From contig NW_015971540.1 in NCBI RefSeq assembly GCF_000182565.1, positions 372,001-436,000 of the forward strand: a DNA stretch of 64,000 nucleotides. The letters are read 5' to 3'. This stretch comes from Spizellomyces punctatus DAOM BR117. Its lineage: Eukaryota; Chytridiomycota; Chytridiomycetes; Spizellomycetales; Spizellomycetaceae. Below the pieces are notes generated by a model. It was not told where the DNA came from and did not search any database. It saw nothing but the letters and a program-made list of their open reading frames with translations. The translations under genes were made by a program, and so were the position numbers. Within the stretch, counting starts at the first letter, position 1. Each line of letters opens with the position of its first letter. Of this stretch, positions 11,767-22,917 are shown one piece after another.

Positions 11767-14700
11767 ATGAGTCTGAGGAGACCGTCAAGCAACTTTCAAG
11801 AGTCGGTGCTCACGGCCAGCGTGACGAGTCGCGTAACCTCACCAGGACACTCGAGGGCTGCCACCTCGGCGATAGGTTAGCATGAACTATTCATTTCTTC
11901 TGCTTGCGTGGCTTCGAATACCCTTCTTTGCCCTGTGATCCTGTGATCCACGTTGTGACAGAGAGCGCGTTTTTAACAGTATCGTCTCGTACTTGACCTA
12001 TACGTCGATAGATCATACAGACACGGAGGATTTCGTGCGGTACTTGCTTGAGGGGTCTGGTGCTGAGAAAAACGTCGACTTTGCGGCTCTTCGGAGAGAT
12101 CTTGAGATCTCAACACCGTCCATCTCCAAGGTGTTGGATCTACAGAGTTATAATACTACCGACTCTTCACCGAGTTCCAACACATCTAGGATCCCTCATG
12201 TTGGGAGCAGAGAACAGGCTGATGTATGTTGTGGTATTTATCTTTTCGTACATGATGGCGATTGTGATTACCGAGACTATTGTAGGGTCGTTTTGAACTT
12301 GGGGCATCCGAGGAAGAGCTACCAAGAACATTCCCATCCGACACCGAATTCCGTAAAACCGCTCGCGAGCACGAAAGAATACCATCTAGTTACGAACAGA
12401 GGAGACCTGCTGACGTAGCGCCATCCTACCTCGGGACCTCAGGACGAAGATCTCCCCCAACTGCCGCCTTAAACCCTCCTTTTCGAAACGACCCAGCACC
12501 ACACGCGGTTGAAAATGAACCGGATATCACGGGCACTCGAAGTGCTCCCCTGCATACCAACTCACTTCGTAGTGCAACGCTGACAGCGGACCTGAACACC
12601 AACTCTCGCGCATTTTCAAATGTGTTAACAGATTCCACCGTGAAGCCGATCAGGGGTTTGGAGAGACAGAGCAGTCATGATATTCAGGACAGCCGGGGAG
12701 GTCCAGTATCAGATGGACCTTCAAACAGATTTACGAGCGCCTCAGGGGACGTTTTTCGGAGCAGGTTGCCTTCGGTGACAGAAGAACTTGGCACCTTTAG
12801 GCCAACGGATCCTCTGATATCCACTCGCTCTAGATCTATGCATGGACTGGCTGAGTATCAGGTAGGGAAACTAGGGCCTTTTATCGTTGGCTCATATTAA
12901 CCATCACTTGAAGTCGGCAGCTTTGCAGGATCTCTCCGCACAGCTAACATCTGCTGGCTTCCCACCGCTCCATCCTGCATTACTGTATTCCAATGTTGGA
13001 GACCCGGGCACACCAGGAGTTTTGAGCGAGCGACAGGTGGAGGCGTTGAAATCTACTTTTTCGTCCTTGATCACAGAGTATGTCAGGAGGGGGGAAATGG
13101 TGCAGAACTTGGTGAACAAAGTCGCGCAGGTGGAAAAGCAAGGGGAAATCTGGCATGAGAAAGCCAAGGAAGCGGAAGCTCAAAGGCAACGAGCAGGTGG
13201 AAATGATATGCGAACAATAGATGAGCTGCAGGTAACAGAAAGGTTGACCAGTGGTTTCTGCCAACATGATATTAATTTGACTGCTGGGTCGCTATATAGA
13301 AAACCATAAAGGCGTCCGTCACGCAAAACGCCACTTTGACGGCGGAACTTGCGACCGCCCGAGCTGAATGCGCTGACCTCCGTAAGCGCTATGAAAGTCT
13401 AAAGAAGCATATGAAAGAGGAGGAAGATCGGGTTGAACGTATCAAAATGGAAATGGCCCATATGGTGGAAAAGGTGAGAGAGGACTTTTGATAACTTCAT
13501 CCGAACCGTGTATTTAAGCGCGAAATAGGCGGAAAAAACGCGACAGCGCAATGAACGTACTTTTATGACTATCACCGGTCAATATCATCGTAATCCGAAC
13601 AAAAGCGGGCTGGATCGCTTGACTTTGGAAGTTATTGAAGTATATGAAGATAAACTCAGCAAAGCTCGCCAAGAAGTCGAAACACTTCGGTAGGAGAACG
13701 ATACAGGACGCGAGAACCGAACTCAAATGCAATCGCTCATCATGTTGACATTTCTAGAGTGAAACTTGTAGAGATGTCGCAACAGACCCGAAGTCGGTCT
13801 TCCCCCCAGGAGGAGGCTAATGGAAAGTTTGAACCAATGTCGTCGTTCAGGGCGTCAAAGAATGGACACTCGTCACGAGCAGTATCGGCGAGAGATGGCA
13901 TTGATCTTGAGGCGGAGCTTGCTGCCCGTGGCAAGGGTGCGCTGGAACTTACATTGGAAGAAGAGAGGGCCGAGCAGTTGCAGAGAGCTATGGGCCAACA
14001 GATCAATGTACGCGCTGCCCGGTTCTGTAGGATATTGAGTTGCGGATGCTAATGCTCTGCTTTAGGGATTACAGGCGCGCCTCGAAGCCATGACCCAGGC
14101 CCTGCGTGAATCACAAAAGGAGGCCGACCTATTAAAACTTCAGCTTCTGGCTTCCAAAAAGGCTGACTGGATGGAGCAGACAAAGCGAGAGAGAGGTAAA
14201 TGACCATGGACCCATAGATGTTGCTCTTTCATTCTTAGTTTCTTTTTTTCTTTTAGCGAACGGTTTGAAAACGAGGGACCTGATCCGGATGGACAAGAAA
14301 GCATACAAGCTGAGATTGTTCAAGATTGATAACCTCTCGCTTGAAGAATGTCAGGAATTGCTCAAGGTGTGTGTGGCTGTGCTTTCCATGCCTAGGAATA
14401 ATCCCACTCAAGACCTACCATCGTATTAGGATGTGTGTGTTAAATTTGATATTAACGACATTGATCGTTTGTCGACTGCGTTGGAAACCGTTGAGACGGT
14501 CATTAGACTTGTTCCTCAAATGGAAAAGGTGGGGATCAAAAAAAGCAATGTCGTTATTGAGCGGACCTTGCATTTCTGACAAGTATTATAGTTTATTCAA
14601 GGAGTCGATGGAGCTGTCTGGGCGCATAAATCGCGATTCCTGGGTGATAATGAAAATGAGGGGGATGTCCAACTTGGGCCTCGTCTCTATCACCGGTTAC

Positions 14701-16670
14701 CAGAAACGCTGGAGGTCGTCGAAAGCTGGGCCAAATCTATCGGCGATATCGAAGTTCTTCGGGTGCGTTGCATTACATACGCGGTGAGCCCCAGACTGAC
14801 AACTAACGATCTTACAACAGGACTTCCGCAGACGGGTGCATGATATCATGAGAACGAGGCAAACGGCTAGCAGCGATGAGAACTGTCTCGAAGCAATCAG
14901 GCGAATGCAGTCTGGACAACAGCAAAGACAGCGCGTACCGAGCGCTGGGGCAGTGAGTGTTTACCCTCTCTGGAATCTATGCTGACGCGTAATTAACAGT
15001 TCCCATTCGCAGCCTGTCAACGACGCAGCCTACTTGGCTGTCAACCATTTCCGTGATCTATTTGAACTACGTCCTACTGAGGATGTTCAGGCGAAGATGA
15101 ATGACTTGTATGTCTTTTACGCTGAGGTCCAAGCTGGTAAGTTGACGATCGAGTCTCTACAACAATGCATGGTTCATCTAACTCCGTTTTACAAGGGCTG
15201 GGACGCTTGCGGGATACCCTTGGACTCGACCATAGTATCCAACCCGGTCGTGTACTTGTCCACGCTGCCGATGCTGTGCATTCATTAGCGGAGCTTTCTG
15301 AAGGTTCGTATCTGGCTGCCAAATCATTTGGGCGAATCATTGGCTTATTTCTTGCATCAGCAATGCGGAAATCCATCCGGCGAACTTCTTTGGAAAAATT
15401 GCGACGCCCACTGACGCCTCCAGCACAAAATGTCCGAGAGCGTCGTGATGATAATGGGCAAGTGACGCATTTCAGAGAGCGCTCCACATCTCCTGTTGAT
15501 CGACGCGGTGGGGGTGGTAGTGGAGACTTTGTTCCAATTCACGGAGTTGATGACGTAGGTGCGGACGCGCACCGCGTCGAAAGAGAGCGCAATGGGCATT
15601 TTGGAGCTTCTAATAGCCGTTTTCTTTCGAGACGAGGAGATGAATCGGGTCCAAGGAATCCGTCGGTCCATTCACAAAGTGAAACGGGGCCGTCCGCGAG
15701 GTTCCAAGATCACGGTGGGCATACAGTCTCCTCAAGACCTGAGCCATCCGGATCCCCAAGATTTCCTAGAGCAGACATGGGAGGGGCTGGAAGGGACAGG
15801 ATCCCATCACCACAATCCGGTTCATATCGAGTCGAGCGATTGGGATCACACACAGGGACAGCTGACAGAGGGCGCTCTGCCCCTCTTGACGCCGAAGCCC
15901 AGTTATCGTCCTTGCTGGCAAGGCCAGATATGCAGCCTTCGTCCAGAACCCAGCGTGAACCGCCATTTTCAGGAAAGTCTTCTTTGTCGCGCGATAGAAA
16001 CCGATTAGATGAGATTCTACGATTTGGTGAGGAACTAGCCCGATCACCAAAGAGTGGGCGTGCGTATCGCGATAACGGCCAACGATCGAATAGTCCTGAT
16101 CGCCTTGGCGGCCGGTCATCACCCATTTCTTTAACAGTCCAGCGTCCTGTATCAACGGACCGTTTCCGCACTCCCCGGACCTCCACTCCCGAGTACGGAC
16201 ATTTCGATGAAAAGGAGGGAATGTATGGGCAGGGGGCTGGGTGGGCTGGAGACGAGGGTTTTGATGGCCGGCCTTCTGAACACGATGAACAGGACGACTT
16301 TGAAAAAGTTTTAGAAGAAGAGGGACGTAATATTCGGCTCTCCATGGACGATGACATTCCCACTCATATCGGCAGGGCCGAGTCTCGGGAAGAAACCCTT
16401 TCTCGGCGTTCAAAGCATTCGCCAGGCCTTTCGGGTGTGCAAATGTTGACTGGTGTTATGAATTACGGTGACGAAGATAACGAAGCAAGTCAGAGTATGT
16501 TGGATGTACCATCCCAGGCTGTTGGTATTGACCCCGACGTTCTTTTTGGACGGCGTGGAAGTGAAACTGTGTTAATGGAGGGAACGGTAGAAGGTGTTAA
16601 CCTTTCTTTTGGGGAAATGAATGTGGCTCCCGAGGGTAATGATGAATTTTCTTTTGCTGTTGGGACGTAG
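11767..16670 (+). CDS. CEP70: CEP70 orthologue, centrosomal/basal-body protein
   Basis: Fourteen exons: 11767-11875, 12012-12223 (or from 12021), 12286-12861, 12929-13231, 13312-13473, 13529-13689, 13758-14007, 14066-14195, 14257-14366, 14430-14528, 14592-14762, 14821-14952, 15013-15136, 15196-16670; about 1337 aa. All junctions keep frame. Segments align in order with animal CEP70: LSAQLTSAGFPPL (CEP70 INVLLMMHGLKPL), coiled coils, GLDRLTLEVIEVYEDKLSKA, LPETLEVVESWAKSI, and AVNHFRDLFEL with MNDLYVFYAEVQ and LGLDHSIQPGRVLVHA (CEP70 IVSHFQKLFDV, MNEVYTRLGEM). CEP70 binds gamma-tubulin and organises microtubules at centrosomes and basal bodies. The protein is about twice the human length (597 aa), because of a disordered N-terminal stretch and a Ser/Arg/Gly-rich tail of about 450 residues in the last exon. 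Its presence fits a zoospore-forming fungus. Confidence 0.85.
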
Positions 16671-16956
16671 CGATAGCAAAAGGACAACCCCAATCTTTTT
16701 GTATATATATATACGAGTCCGAAAATCGTTTTTAAATCAAAACGAAAACAGAGACGTAAAGATGCAATATGGAAAGTTTGTTTTAGAAGGTGAAATCTAC
16801 ACTTTTTTATTTATGGAATATATATCGCTCAATGTTCACAAAGTCCCAAGAGTGGGTTTGGACAAAGAGACCAGAGACATGTCACAAGAAAATACAACTG
16901 AAGGGGCAAAATATGTACAAATCCGCCAAGTGGTGTCCAGACACCTCATCCTTTTT

Positions 16957-17505
16957 TTAGTTCTCGGGCGCTTTGATGGCACTCATATCCTTTCCACCAG
17001 CATCCCTCTTTGCCCTTGGCTTTGGTGGTTCCCATTTCTCACCATTGGTGGCCGCTCGAATAAACATCAATACAGCAAAGACAAGGCACATTGCTCCCGT
17101 CGAGGTTGGGGCAAGGAGGATACTCGGGGCTATAGCAGCGGCATGGAAGACCGCCCGGATCCACAAGTTTGAAGAGAATGGTCCCAGGAGGGTGAAGGGA
17201 GCGACAGGCCAGTTCCACCCCATGAGGAAGAGCCCGACAACACTGGAACGAAGGTAGACGGTAAGAATTACCAATTACGACAAACGTTTAAGCTAACGTT
17301 GCCGACTTACATATTAATGACACCCAAAATCATTTTGGGATACCATAGTCCAATAACTCCACCGGTCAGAATGACTGTTGAGAGTGCAAGTTAGGAATGG
17401 ACAATGAAAACGTCCAAAACTGCGCTCCACTCATCACTTACAAAAGCCGGAATTAAGTCCAAGATAGCGGGCCCATGGGTACCAGTTGAAGCGTCCAAGA
17501 CCCAT
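16957..17505 (-). CDS. Small four-helix membrane protein, fungal DUF7727-like
   Basis: Three exons, 17442-17505, 17311-17374 and 16957-17242, join in frame to 137 aa. The order is a short N-terminus (MGLGRFNWYPWARYLGLN), then about four hydrophobic segments: GFFILTGGVIGLWY, ILGVINIVVGLFLMGW, a helix from WIRAVFHAAAIAPSI, and TGAMCLVFAVLMFI, ending in a basic tail. Layout and length resemble a fungal-only family of small unannotated membrane proteins (DUF7727). The topology is visible; the family assignment is from memory of its pattern and less certain. It is convergent with CEP70, 286 bp between stops. The function is unknown. Confidence 0.7.
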
Positions 17506-19517
17506 ATTGCTTGCTTGCAAAGTATGTTACTCTATTGTGTTATTGGCGAGTTGTAATGTTGCTAATGAGATGATGCTCGTTGACAAAAAAACGGTCGTTG
17601 GCCTTTGTCCAAGCGCCTTTTAAACAAACCTTTGCAGTCTTTTGGCCAATTGCTTCTTGAAACACTGTGTCTAAATGATCGATACCATTTATGGATATGT
17701 TGCATTTGAAAACGCGGTCTTGGTGTGACATTACCGTTTTATGAATTTATTCGTCAGAACACGTCAGCAGTGAGTGTGCTCAACGAAATTAAAGATGAAG
17801 CTTAACCCTGCATACGTTGATACTACTTTGATTACGGAGGAAACATGCAGATTCCAGATGCGATTATTTGCGTTTATCAAGCTTGCTTAAAACATATTGG
17901 CTCTTTCATGGCAATCTCATTGGAGGAGTAAAAGGATCTTCAGATAGCGGGTCCGTACAATGGTTCTATCGCATTTGCAGGCACACAGCATTGGGTTAGA
18001 AATGGACTTTGGTTCGATTTTGTTGGCCTTAATGAGTATTTCATATCAGCTTCACCATGAGGTTTGTGCTGCATTCGCACACTTCTTAATCGTCATGGCT
18101 TCAATTGTATTGGCGCATATAAGCAATCTACAGTTGCACCAGATTAGGTTTGAATCTGGTCATTACGGAAAACTCCGCTGTTGCGCCCAGGCGCAATGTG
18201 TTCATTCGAGTTATTCTATTCGCATGCAATGTTTATAAGGCATGCTCATATCAGTACTTTGAATTTGTCTATATAATAATTATTCTTCTGCCGCAACCAA
18301 CCGCCATTTTCATCACACCTCCTGTTCAGATGGATGAACCGGCAGCTGGCATATCGATTGGGGTGCATTGGTTCGATTGGCAGAGGTGGATTCTTAGATT
18401 GGACAACTTGTGGAGATTTCCCATGATGTTTTCATTGATCAATCAACCAATACATCCAATTTTAGCTTTTGCTGGCAGCAGGATGGATCGCAAGATAATG
18501 TGTGTGTGCGTCAGCCACCATTCTGGAGTAGTAGTCTCCAGTGAACGCAAGCAATGCATATGTACTGTAGTTTTGCTTCCAAAATGGTTGGACCCCATAT
18601 GGCACATTCACGACCAGCATCAATCGGATACACGTTTCTAGATACACGGTACCATGTGCACTAGGGGTCGAGTAGTTTTGATTCCGAGATTTTTGGTTTT
18701 TAGACTATTCACCGTCAGGCCCGGTTTCGTCTGAGGCTCATTCGGCGACATCTTTTCTACATGCTGCCTGCTCACGTATTCAGTCCCATGTGCACTGGTT
18801 TAGAATACTTCTTGGTCACCCCGAACCGCCTTATGTCTTGTATGTTTAATGAGTCGGCCCTGAACTAGCGACGCAGAGTAGGAAACTGTTACTTGTAGTC
18901 CATGGTCCGTTGGCCCTGAGCACTCGGTCCCACTCTGGCTTTCGTAGGTTCCCGACGCATTCACCCTAGCGGCGTGCCTTGTACTCGGCTGTCAATCAAT
19001 CCGTTAGGCCTCCGTTCCACTCTGACTTTTGCAAACTCTTGGGTGCATTGACCATAGCGTACCCTCATCGTTCATTGAATAGATCCACCACACACCCTTC
19101 TAGCTTGCGCTGCACTCGGTTATCGCGCCCTCTGTTGATTCAGTTCGTTGGGTGTTTGGACACTGTTGCAATCTTTCGTCCCCTGCATTGCACCTGCTTG
19201 GGACTCGTCCTCCGTTGAGCTTTGGAGAAATCGATCGAGCGTCCCCTATCTCGGCTGAGTTTGCGCCGGCCGTACGGAGTTGTCCACGCGCATCTTCATG
19301 CGCTTTTCCCGTGGTGCCAGTCCTCGTCTCTAGCGTGCCCTGTCTCCACTGGCCTCCCAGAAAGTACTCTAAGGGCTCCGTCTGACTTCCTATTTACATA
19401 CCACGTCCTTTCACACCCGTGGGCAGCGCCTACCGCATCTTGGCACTTTCCTCCACGCACTCATGTGTTCCTTTCTGCGCGTCATGTCATCGGGTCACAT
19501 GACCGTGGTCAAGCGAC
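17506..19517. other. Gene-poor intergenic stretch
   Basis: No gene supported. ORFs are short and lack family resemblance, splice logic or codon bias. From about 18,650 the composition changes to a C/T-rich stretch with recurring short words (ccatgtgcact at 18,652 and 18,786; ctcggt several times) running up to the 3' end of the U6 gene. It could be an old repeat or a non-coding transcript. Confidence 0.4.
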
Positions 19518-19640
19518 AAAAGATTTAGCCCCCGTAGGGGCATCCACTCAGTTCTAGCGTGTCATCCTTGCGCAGGGGCCATGCTAATCTTCTCTGTATC
19601 GATTCCAATTTTAATTGATGTCAGAGGGTCCCGAAGGACC
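19518..19640 (-). ncRNA. U6: U6 spliceosomal snRNA
   Basis: The minus strand carries the invariant U6 core: ATACAGAGAAGATTAGCATG, then GCCCCTGCGCAAGGATGACAC, that is the ACAGAGA box, the AGC triad region and the internal stem-loop. The 5' end is a GGTCC-TTCG-GGACC hairpin, as expected for the capped U6 5' stem. A TATA box (TATAAATA on the minus strand, 19669-19676) lies about 29 bp upstream, the position used by RNA polymerase III, and a TTTT terminator ends the gene. Unlike animal U6, the 3' part carries a strong hairpin (GCCCC-TAC-GGGGGC) just before the terminator. There is no intron. U6 is the catalytic snRNA of the spliceosome, consistent with the intron-rich genes here. Confidence 0.95.
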
Positions 19641-19668
19641 TTGACAATTGCAAGTAGGAGTGATTTGG

Positions 19669-19676
19669 TATTTATA
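19669..19676 (-). promoter_or_regulatory. TATA box of U6 (Pol III)
   Basis: TATAAATA on the minus strand, centred about 30 bp before the U6 5' end. This spacing is the classic polymerase III snRNA promoter arrangement. Confidence 0.75.
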
Positions 19677-19846
19677 GTGAGAATGTCAATATTGTTTCAT
19701 GACGCTGGGTTGCGCGTTTCAGAATCTTTTGGGTGACTGTGCACAGCATGTGATATCAGATGAACACTGCTCAGAGCTCACTATGGACAGATTACGTAAT
19801 ACTTAGGTGCTGGCTACCTAATTAGTTTGATTCATCACTCTCGAAT

Positions 19847-19935
19847 GTCGCTGATTGGTCGAACGTGCGTCGCGCTGATTGGATGAACGCGTGTCCACGT
19901 GCAACCCCTTGACGCGTTGTCGTCTATAAAAAGGC
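19847..19935 (+). promoter_or_regulatory. Strong Pol II-like promoter: two CCAAT boxes, E-box, TATA
   Basis: Two copies of gctgattgg (about 19849 and 19876; CCAAT on the opposite strand), an E-box cacgtg near 19896 and tataaaaagg near 19926 lie in the expected order. A pyrimidine-rich leader (ctccctttctccttc) follows. The strength of this promoter contrasts with the lack of a long ORF downstream. Confidence 0.6.
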
Positions 19936-19954
19936 CCTCCCCCATCGTTTCTCC

Positions 19955-20870
19955 CTTTCTCCTTCATTCCTTCGCATTCGTGAAATCACTCGGGCTCTTC
20001 ATCCCGGATGAACTCTTAGGTGGGTAGGCGGCTGAAAGTGGATGGGTTTCATCGTGCTTGCATCGTCAGCTACCTCAGTTGGCCAAGCGATCAGTCCTTT
20101 ACTTGGCTAATTATGTGCATATTCGGGGCTCTCGCCTGCTGGTGCCATACGGATCCTGGGGACTACAATCGAAGGTTTTTGCTGAGGTGGGCGGATAAGG
20201 GCGGCTCTGCGGACGCGTCGATTAGTTCGTTCTGGCGAGGTCTGTGCATCATTTCGGGGCTTTTATGCCTGCTGGGGCCACACCTCTCCGCGGGCTACGA
20301 TCCGTTTAGCGACCAGAGTTAGATGATGTGAGCTTTGCTGGGGCCGTGACCCTCAGTTGATTGATCAACTGCGATTCACGGTATCTTTCGGGAGCTGGGC
20401 ACCATAGGGGGGGTTTTGGCGGCTACGGCAAGCAGTCACTCGTGGGCTGTCCTCCAATAGCATCTTGCAAGGTCTTTCTGTATGTCCATCTACTTTTTTG
20501 CTAACCTACCCGCTCTTTTTTAGATTCCTTATTTTTCAAAGGTCTTTCCTTTGGTCCCGCTTTCGTACAGACGGAATGGCATATAGAAATTTGATCTCTC
20601 TTTGTATCATAAATTCGTACTTTCTTAATTATATTTATATTAATGATGATCATTGGAGACCTCGAACCAAAAGCTTTTTGCTCATATTGAGACTCTGTTC
20701 ACAAACTTCTATTCGTAATATTGTAATTAGCGGAAAGAACGATTCGTATCTCCATTGCGCTCGGGCAGCTGTTAGTAGTCATGGAGGTCAGTGCCACCAG
20801 ATACAAAATGTTTGTGGGCACCATGGTATCGTTTGTCATTTAGAACTCTGTGTTATTGGTAGATGAAACA
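19955..20870 (+). ncRNA. Candidate spliced non-coding transcript
   Basis: Downstream of the CCAAT/TATA promoter the sequence is GC-rich and looks structured, with a recurring word of the type ggggct..gcctgctgggg-cca (about 20128, 20257, 20329 and a weaker one at 20391). A well-formed intron follows: gtatgt near 20480, gctaac, then a pyrimidine tract and ttttttag ending near 20522. The first ATG opens only a four-codon frame, and no protein family is visible. It resembles no snRNA, snoRNA, RNase P, SRP or telomerase RNA that I can recognise. It may be a lncRNA, a snoRNA host or the 5' UTR of an unrecognised small gene. Confidence 0.35.
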
Positions 20871-20872
20871 TT

Positions 20873-20880
20873 TATAAAAG
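20873..20880 (+). promoter_or_regulatory. TATA box before the small secreted-type gene
   Basis: tataaaag ends about 130 bp upstream of the ATG at 21011, a usual fungal distance including a 5' UTR. Confidence 0.4.
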
Positions 20881-21010
20881 CGTTCCACACTTTGGGCTGG
20901 CCCTCACTGGTATTCCAAATTGAGCTATCGAACTTTGTTATGATTTCAAATGGTATTGCTGTATCTGGTGCTTTTTACCTTTTATATGTCAAGTAGGTAG
21001 CGGAATAAGA

Positions 21011-21285
21011 ATGAAGAATGCCATTTTATCGTTGCTGTTGTGATCTGGATCGCATCTTGTCCATCAAAGCACAGCGAAAGGAGACTTCCCAAGGAGAAGA
21101 TGCTTACGGTAGAGCAAGGAACATTTTGTTCCAATCCATTGTTCGCTGGTATCGCCAAGAATGGCAAATGCGACCAAACGTTCTGTCAAAATGCTCCAAA
21201 CTTTCAAAGCAGCGGCAACGTTTGCAAGCTTTATAGGTACAATAAATGTTCTAACGGTCCCAATTCAGGGTTCACTTCATGCTAA
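21011..21285 (+). pseudogene. Small cysteine-rich secreted-type gene, apparently frameshifted
   Basis: The ATG at 21011 starts a signal-peptide-like run (MKNAILSLLL) that meets TGA within eleven codons. In the next frame, open from 21001 to the stop at 21285, lies a hydrophobic start and then a Cys-rich body (TFC, KCDQTFC, VCK, KC, TSC; seven cysteines in about 80 residues). A TATA box lies about 130 bp upstream. The simplest reading is a small secreted Cys-rich protein broken by a 1-base indel, or a sequencing error. An unrecognised upstream exon is also possible. No known family was recognised and no function can be assigned. Confidence 0.4.
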
Positions 21286-21942
21286 AGATGATTTATGATC
21301 GTTTATATTTTATAAATATTTGAAAACAAATTGTGTGCATTTATGTTGCAGCCCTGCGGTACCCCACAACGGCTGAAGTGATCAGTGGCAGGGAACTTTC
21401 TAATATTTTCAACTGCGCCCGCCCTCCGACGCGCGCGTGAACCTCCCAACGACAAACGCACTCGTCGCAGCAGAAGGTGACAGTCGCTTTCGTTATCTGG
21501 CGGGAGCTGTGCAATGATGTGTAGCTCCGCGAGTCGGCAATGTTGCCCATTGTCCAAAACTCTGCTACATCCACTGCCTGCTCCCCGCCAACATATGGCC
21601 CGCTCTGAATGCACGCAACACGGAGGACAATATCGCTGGCTGCACCTTTGTCCACTCCCGTAAAATTTGTTTACCGCAGTGAGGAAGAACAATTCGTCGG
21701 AGGGCGCACGTTGTCGGTTGTTCACTGTGGGAGAAAGTCGCTGCCATAACGGCTGGGGATGGCTGAAGATGATTCTACAACTGGGCTCCCCATAGGCCTA
21801 TAAGAGGTAATACTTCCGTATTCTTACCTCCATAACAATATCCGTAGCCCTCTTTCAACAGGTAAAGTGGTAATTGATCATTGAGATTGAGCAGCATATC
21901 ACTAATGACTGTGCGCCCTTAGAAACCCATCAACCACAAAGA
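21286..21942. other. Intergenic, no supported gene
   Basis: A minus-strand frame (21341-21655) is open for about 100 codons and contains a CCDECVC cluster, but it lacks an ATG in good context, splice signals or family resemblance. Nothing is annotated. Confidence 0.35.
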
Positions 21943-22359
21943 ATGCGCTTCGACTGTACATCATTTCTCTCGGTGGTAGTTCCTCTACTCGCCTACACTC
22001 TTCCAACCTCGGCCTTACCAAACATCAAGTGCCGCACAAACTCGAACCAAAACTGCATGCAAATTGCCGCCGAACAACACGTTGGCGCTGGCGGTGTCGC
22101 AAACATCTTGTCAGATCAGGTGCAAATGGCCAATGGCTACCGCGACCAGAGCGAGACAGATCTCGTGAAAAAAAGTCTTTTTGATCTTATCCAGGAGCCA
22201 ATGGCATGTAGTAGGGACGGCGTGTACTGCGAGGATTACACGAATGGGCCCGATGGCGTGGAAGCCAAGCTGCTTTTCGCTAATCGAGAGTTTGTAAAGA
22301 ACACCAGAGTGATGAAGGAAGGAGCGTTATCATATGTTTGTGCATGCTTTGACGCTTGA
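21943..22359 (+). CDS. Small secreted protein of unknown function
   Basis: A 138-aa single-exon ORF. It begins with a clear signal peptide (MRFDCTSFLSVVVPLLAYTL, cleavage likely after TSA-LP), giving a mature protein of about 110 residues with about six cysteines (KC, NC, AC, YC and a C-terminal CAC) and no further membrane helix. The start is the first ATG before the signal peptide. I recognise no family. Its last 90 bases form the start of a 172-bp tandem duplication, so a second copy of its C-terminal coding end lies just downstream. It may be an extracellular or host-interaction protein; this is inferred only from secretion and size. Confidence 0.55.
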   Translation: MRFDCTSFLSVVVPLLAYTLPTSALPNIKCRTNSNQNCMQIAAEQHVGAGGVANILSDQVQMANGYRDQSETDLVKKSLFDLIQEPMACSRDGVYCEDYTNGPDGVEAKLLFANREFVKNTRVMKEGALSYVCACFDA

Positions 22360-22614
22360 TGCTGTGGGGATTAGTCATGTGGCCACGGATATATATTTGG
22401 AACATCTATCATTTGTTTATATATGCATGCGTGTATGCGTTATGCTTTTCGCTAATCGACAGTTCGTAAAGAACACCAAAGTGATGAAGGAAGGAGTGTT
22501 ATCATATGTTTGTGCATGCTTTGACGCTTGATGCTGTGGGGATTAGTCATGTGGCCATGGGATATATATTTGGAACATCTATCATTTGTTTATATATGCA
22601 TGCATGTATGCGTT
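22271..22614. repeat. 172-bp tandem duplication
   Basis: Bases 22271-22442 and 22443-22614 are near-identical copies in tandem with a period of 172. Each contains the C-terminal coding end of the secreted protein gene (frame LFANR-FVKNT-VMKEG-LSYVCACFDA) and its 3' flank with a TATATGCATGC run. The few differences show that the duplication is recent but not the product of read stacking. Confidence 0.9.
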
Positions 22615-22917
22615 ACATTCGATTTGCGTGAAGTTGCCCAGTTCTTTCTGATGAAATTAATTCATTTTCCTATGAAGACTTTTGAGCAATTGGCAAGCGT
22701 GGCTAAATTGATTGGGCTCGTTGTCCGACGGCGTGCGCCATGTCGTTTCCATATCTTGTCGAATTCATGAGGCCTCAAGTATTCGTCCGACACCGTGCAC
22801 TGCCTATTTCTGAAGTCGATCCTGTTAAAAAGGCGGTACTCTGGAAAAATATATCAAGGCTCGTGAAGTCGAGTATATAATGGCAGCAAAAGCAAAAAGT
22901 CGGCTCAAACATTCGAA
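22615..22917. other. Intergenic, nothing recognised
   Basis: AT-rich sequence between the tandem duplication and tRNA-Asn; no gene or repeat seen. Confidence 0.5.

Noticed and set aside
11993..12418. An ORF that starts with TTG at 11993 as the CEP70 start
   Set aside because: A better start (ATG 11767) with a GT-AG intron leads in frame to the same exon.
18650..19500. C/T-rich stretch resembling rDNA spacer or telomerase RNA
   Set aside because: No rRNA or spacer signature, no telomere-template sequence (CTAACCCTAA) found.
21341..21725. Minus-strand ORFs with Cys clusters (CCDECVC)
   Set aside because: Two frames compete, no ATG in good context, no splice support, no family; composition is that of chance openness.
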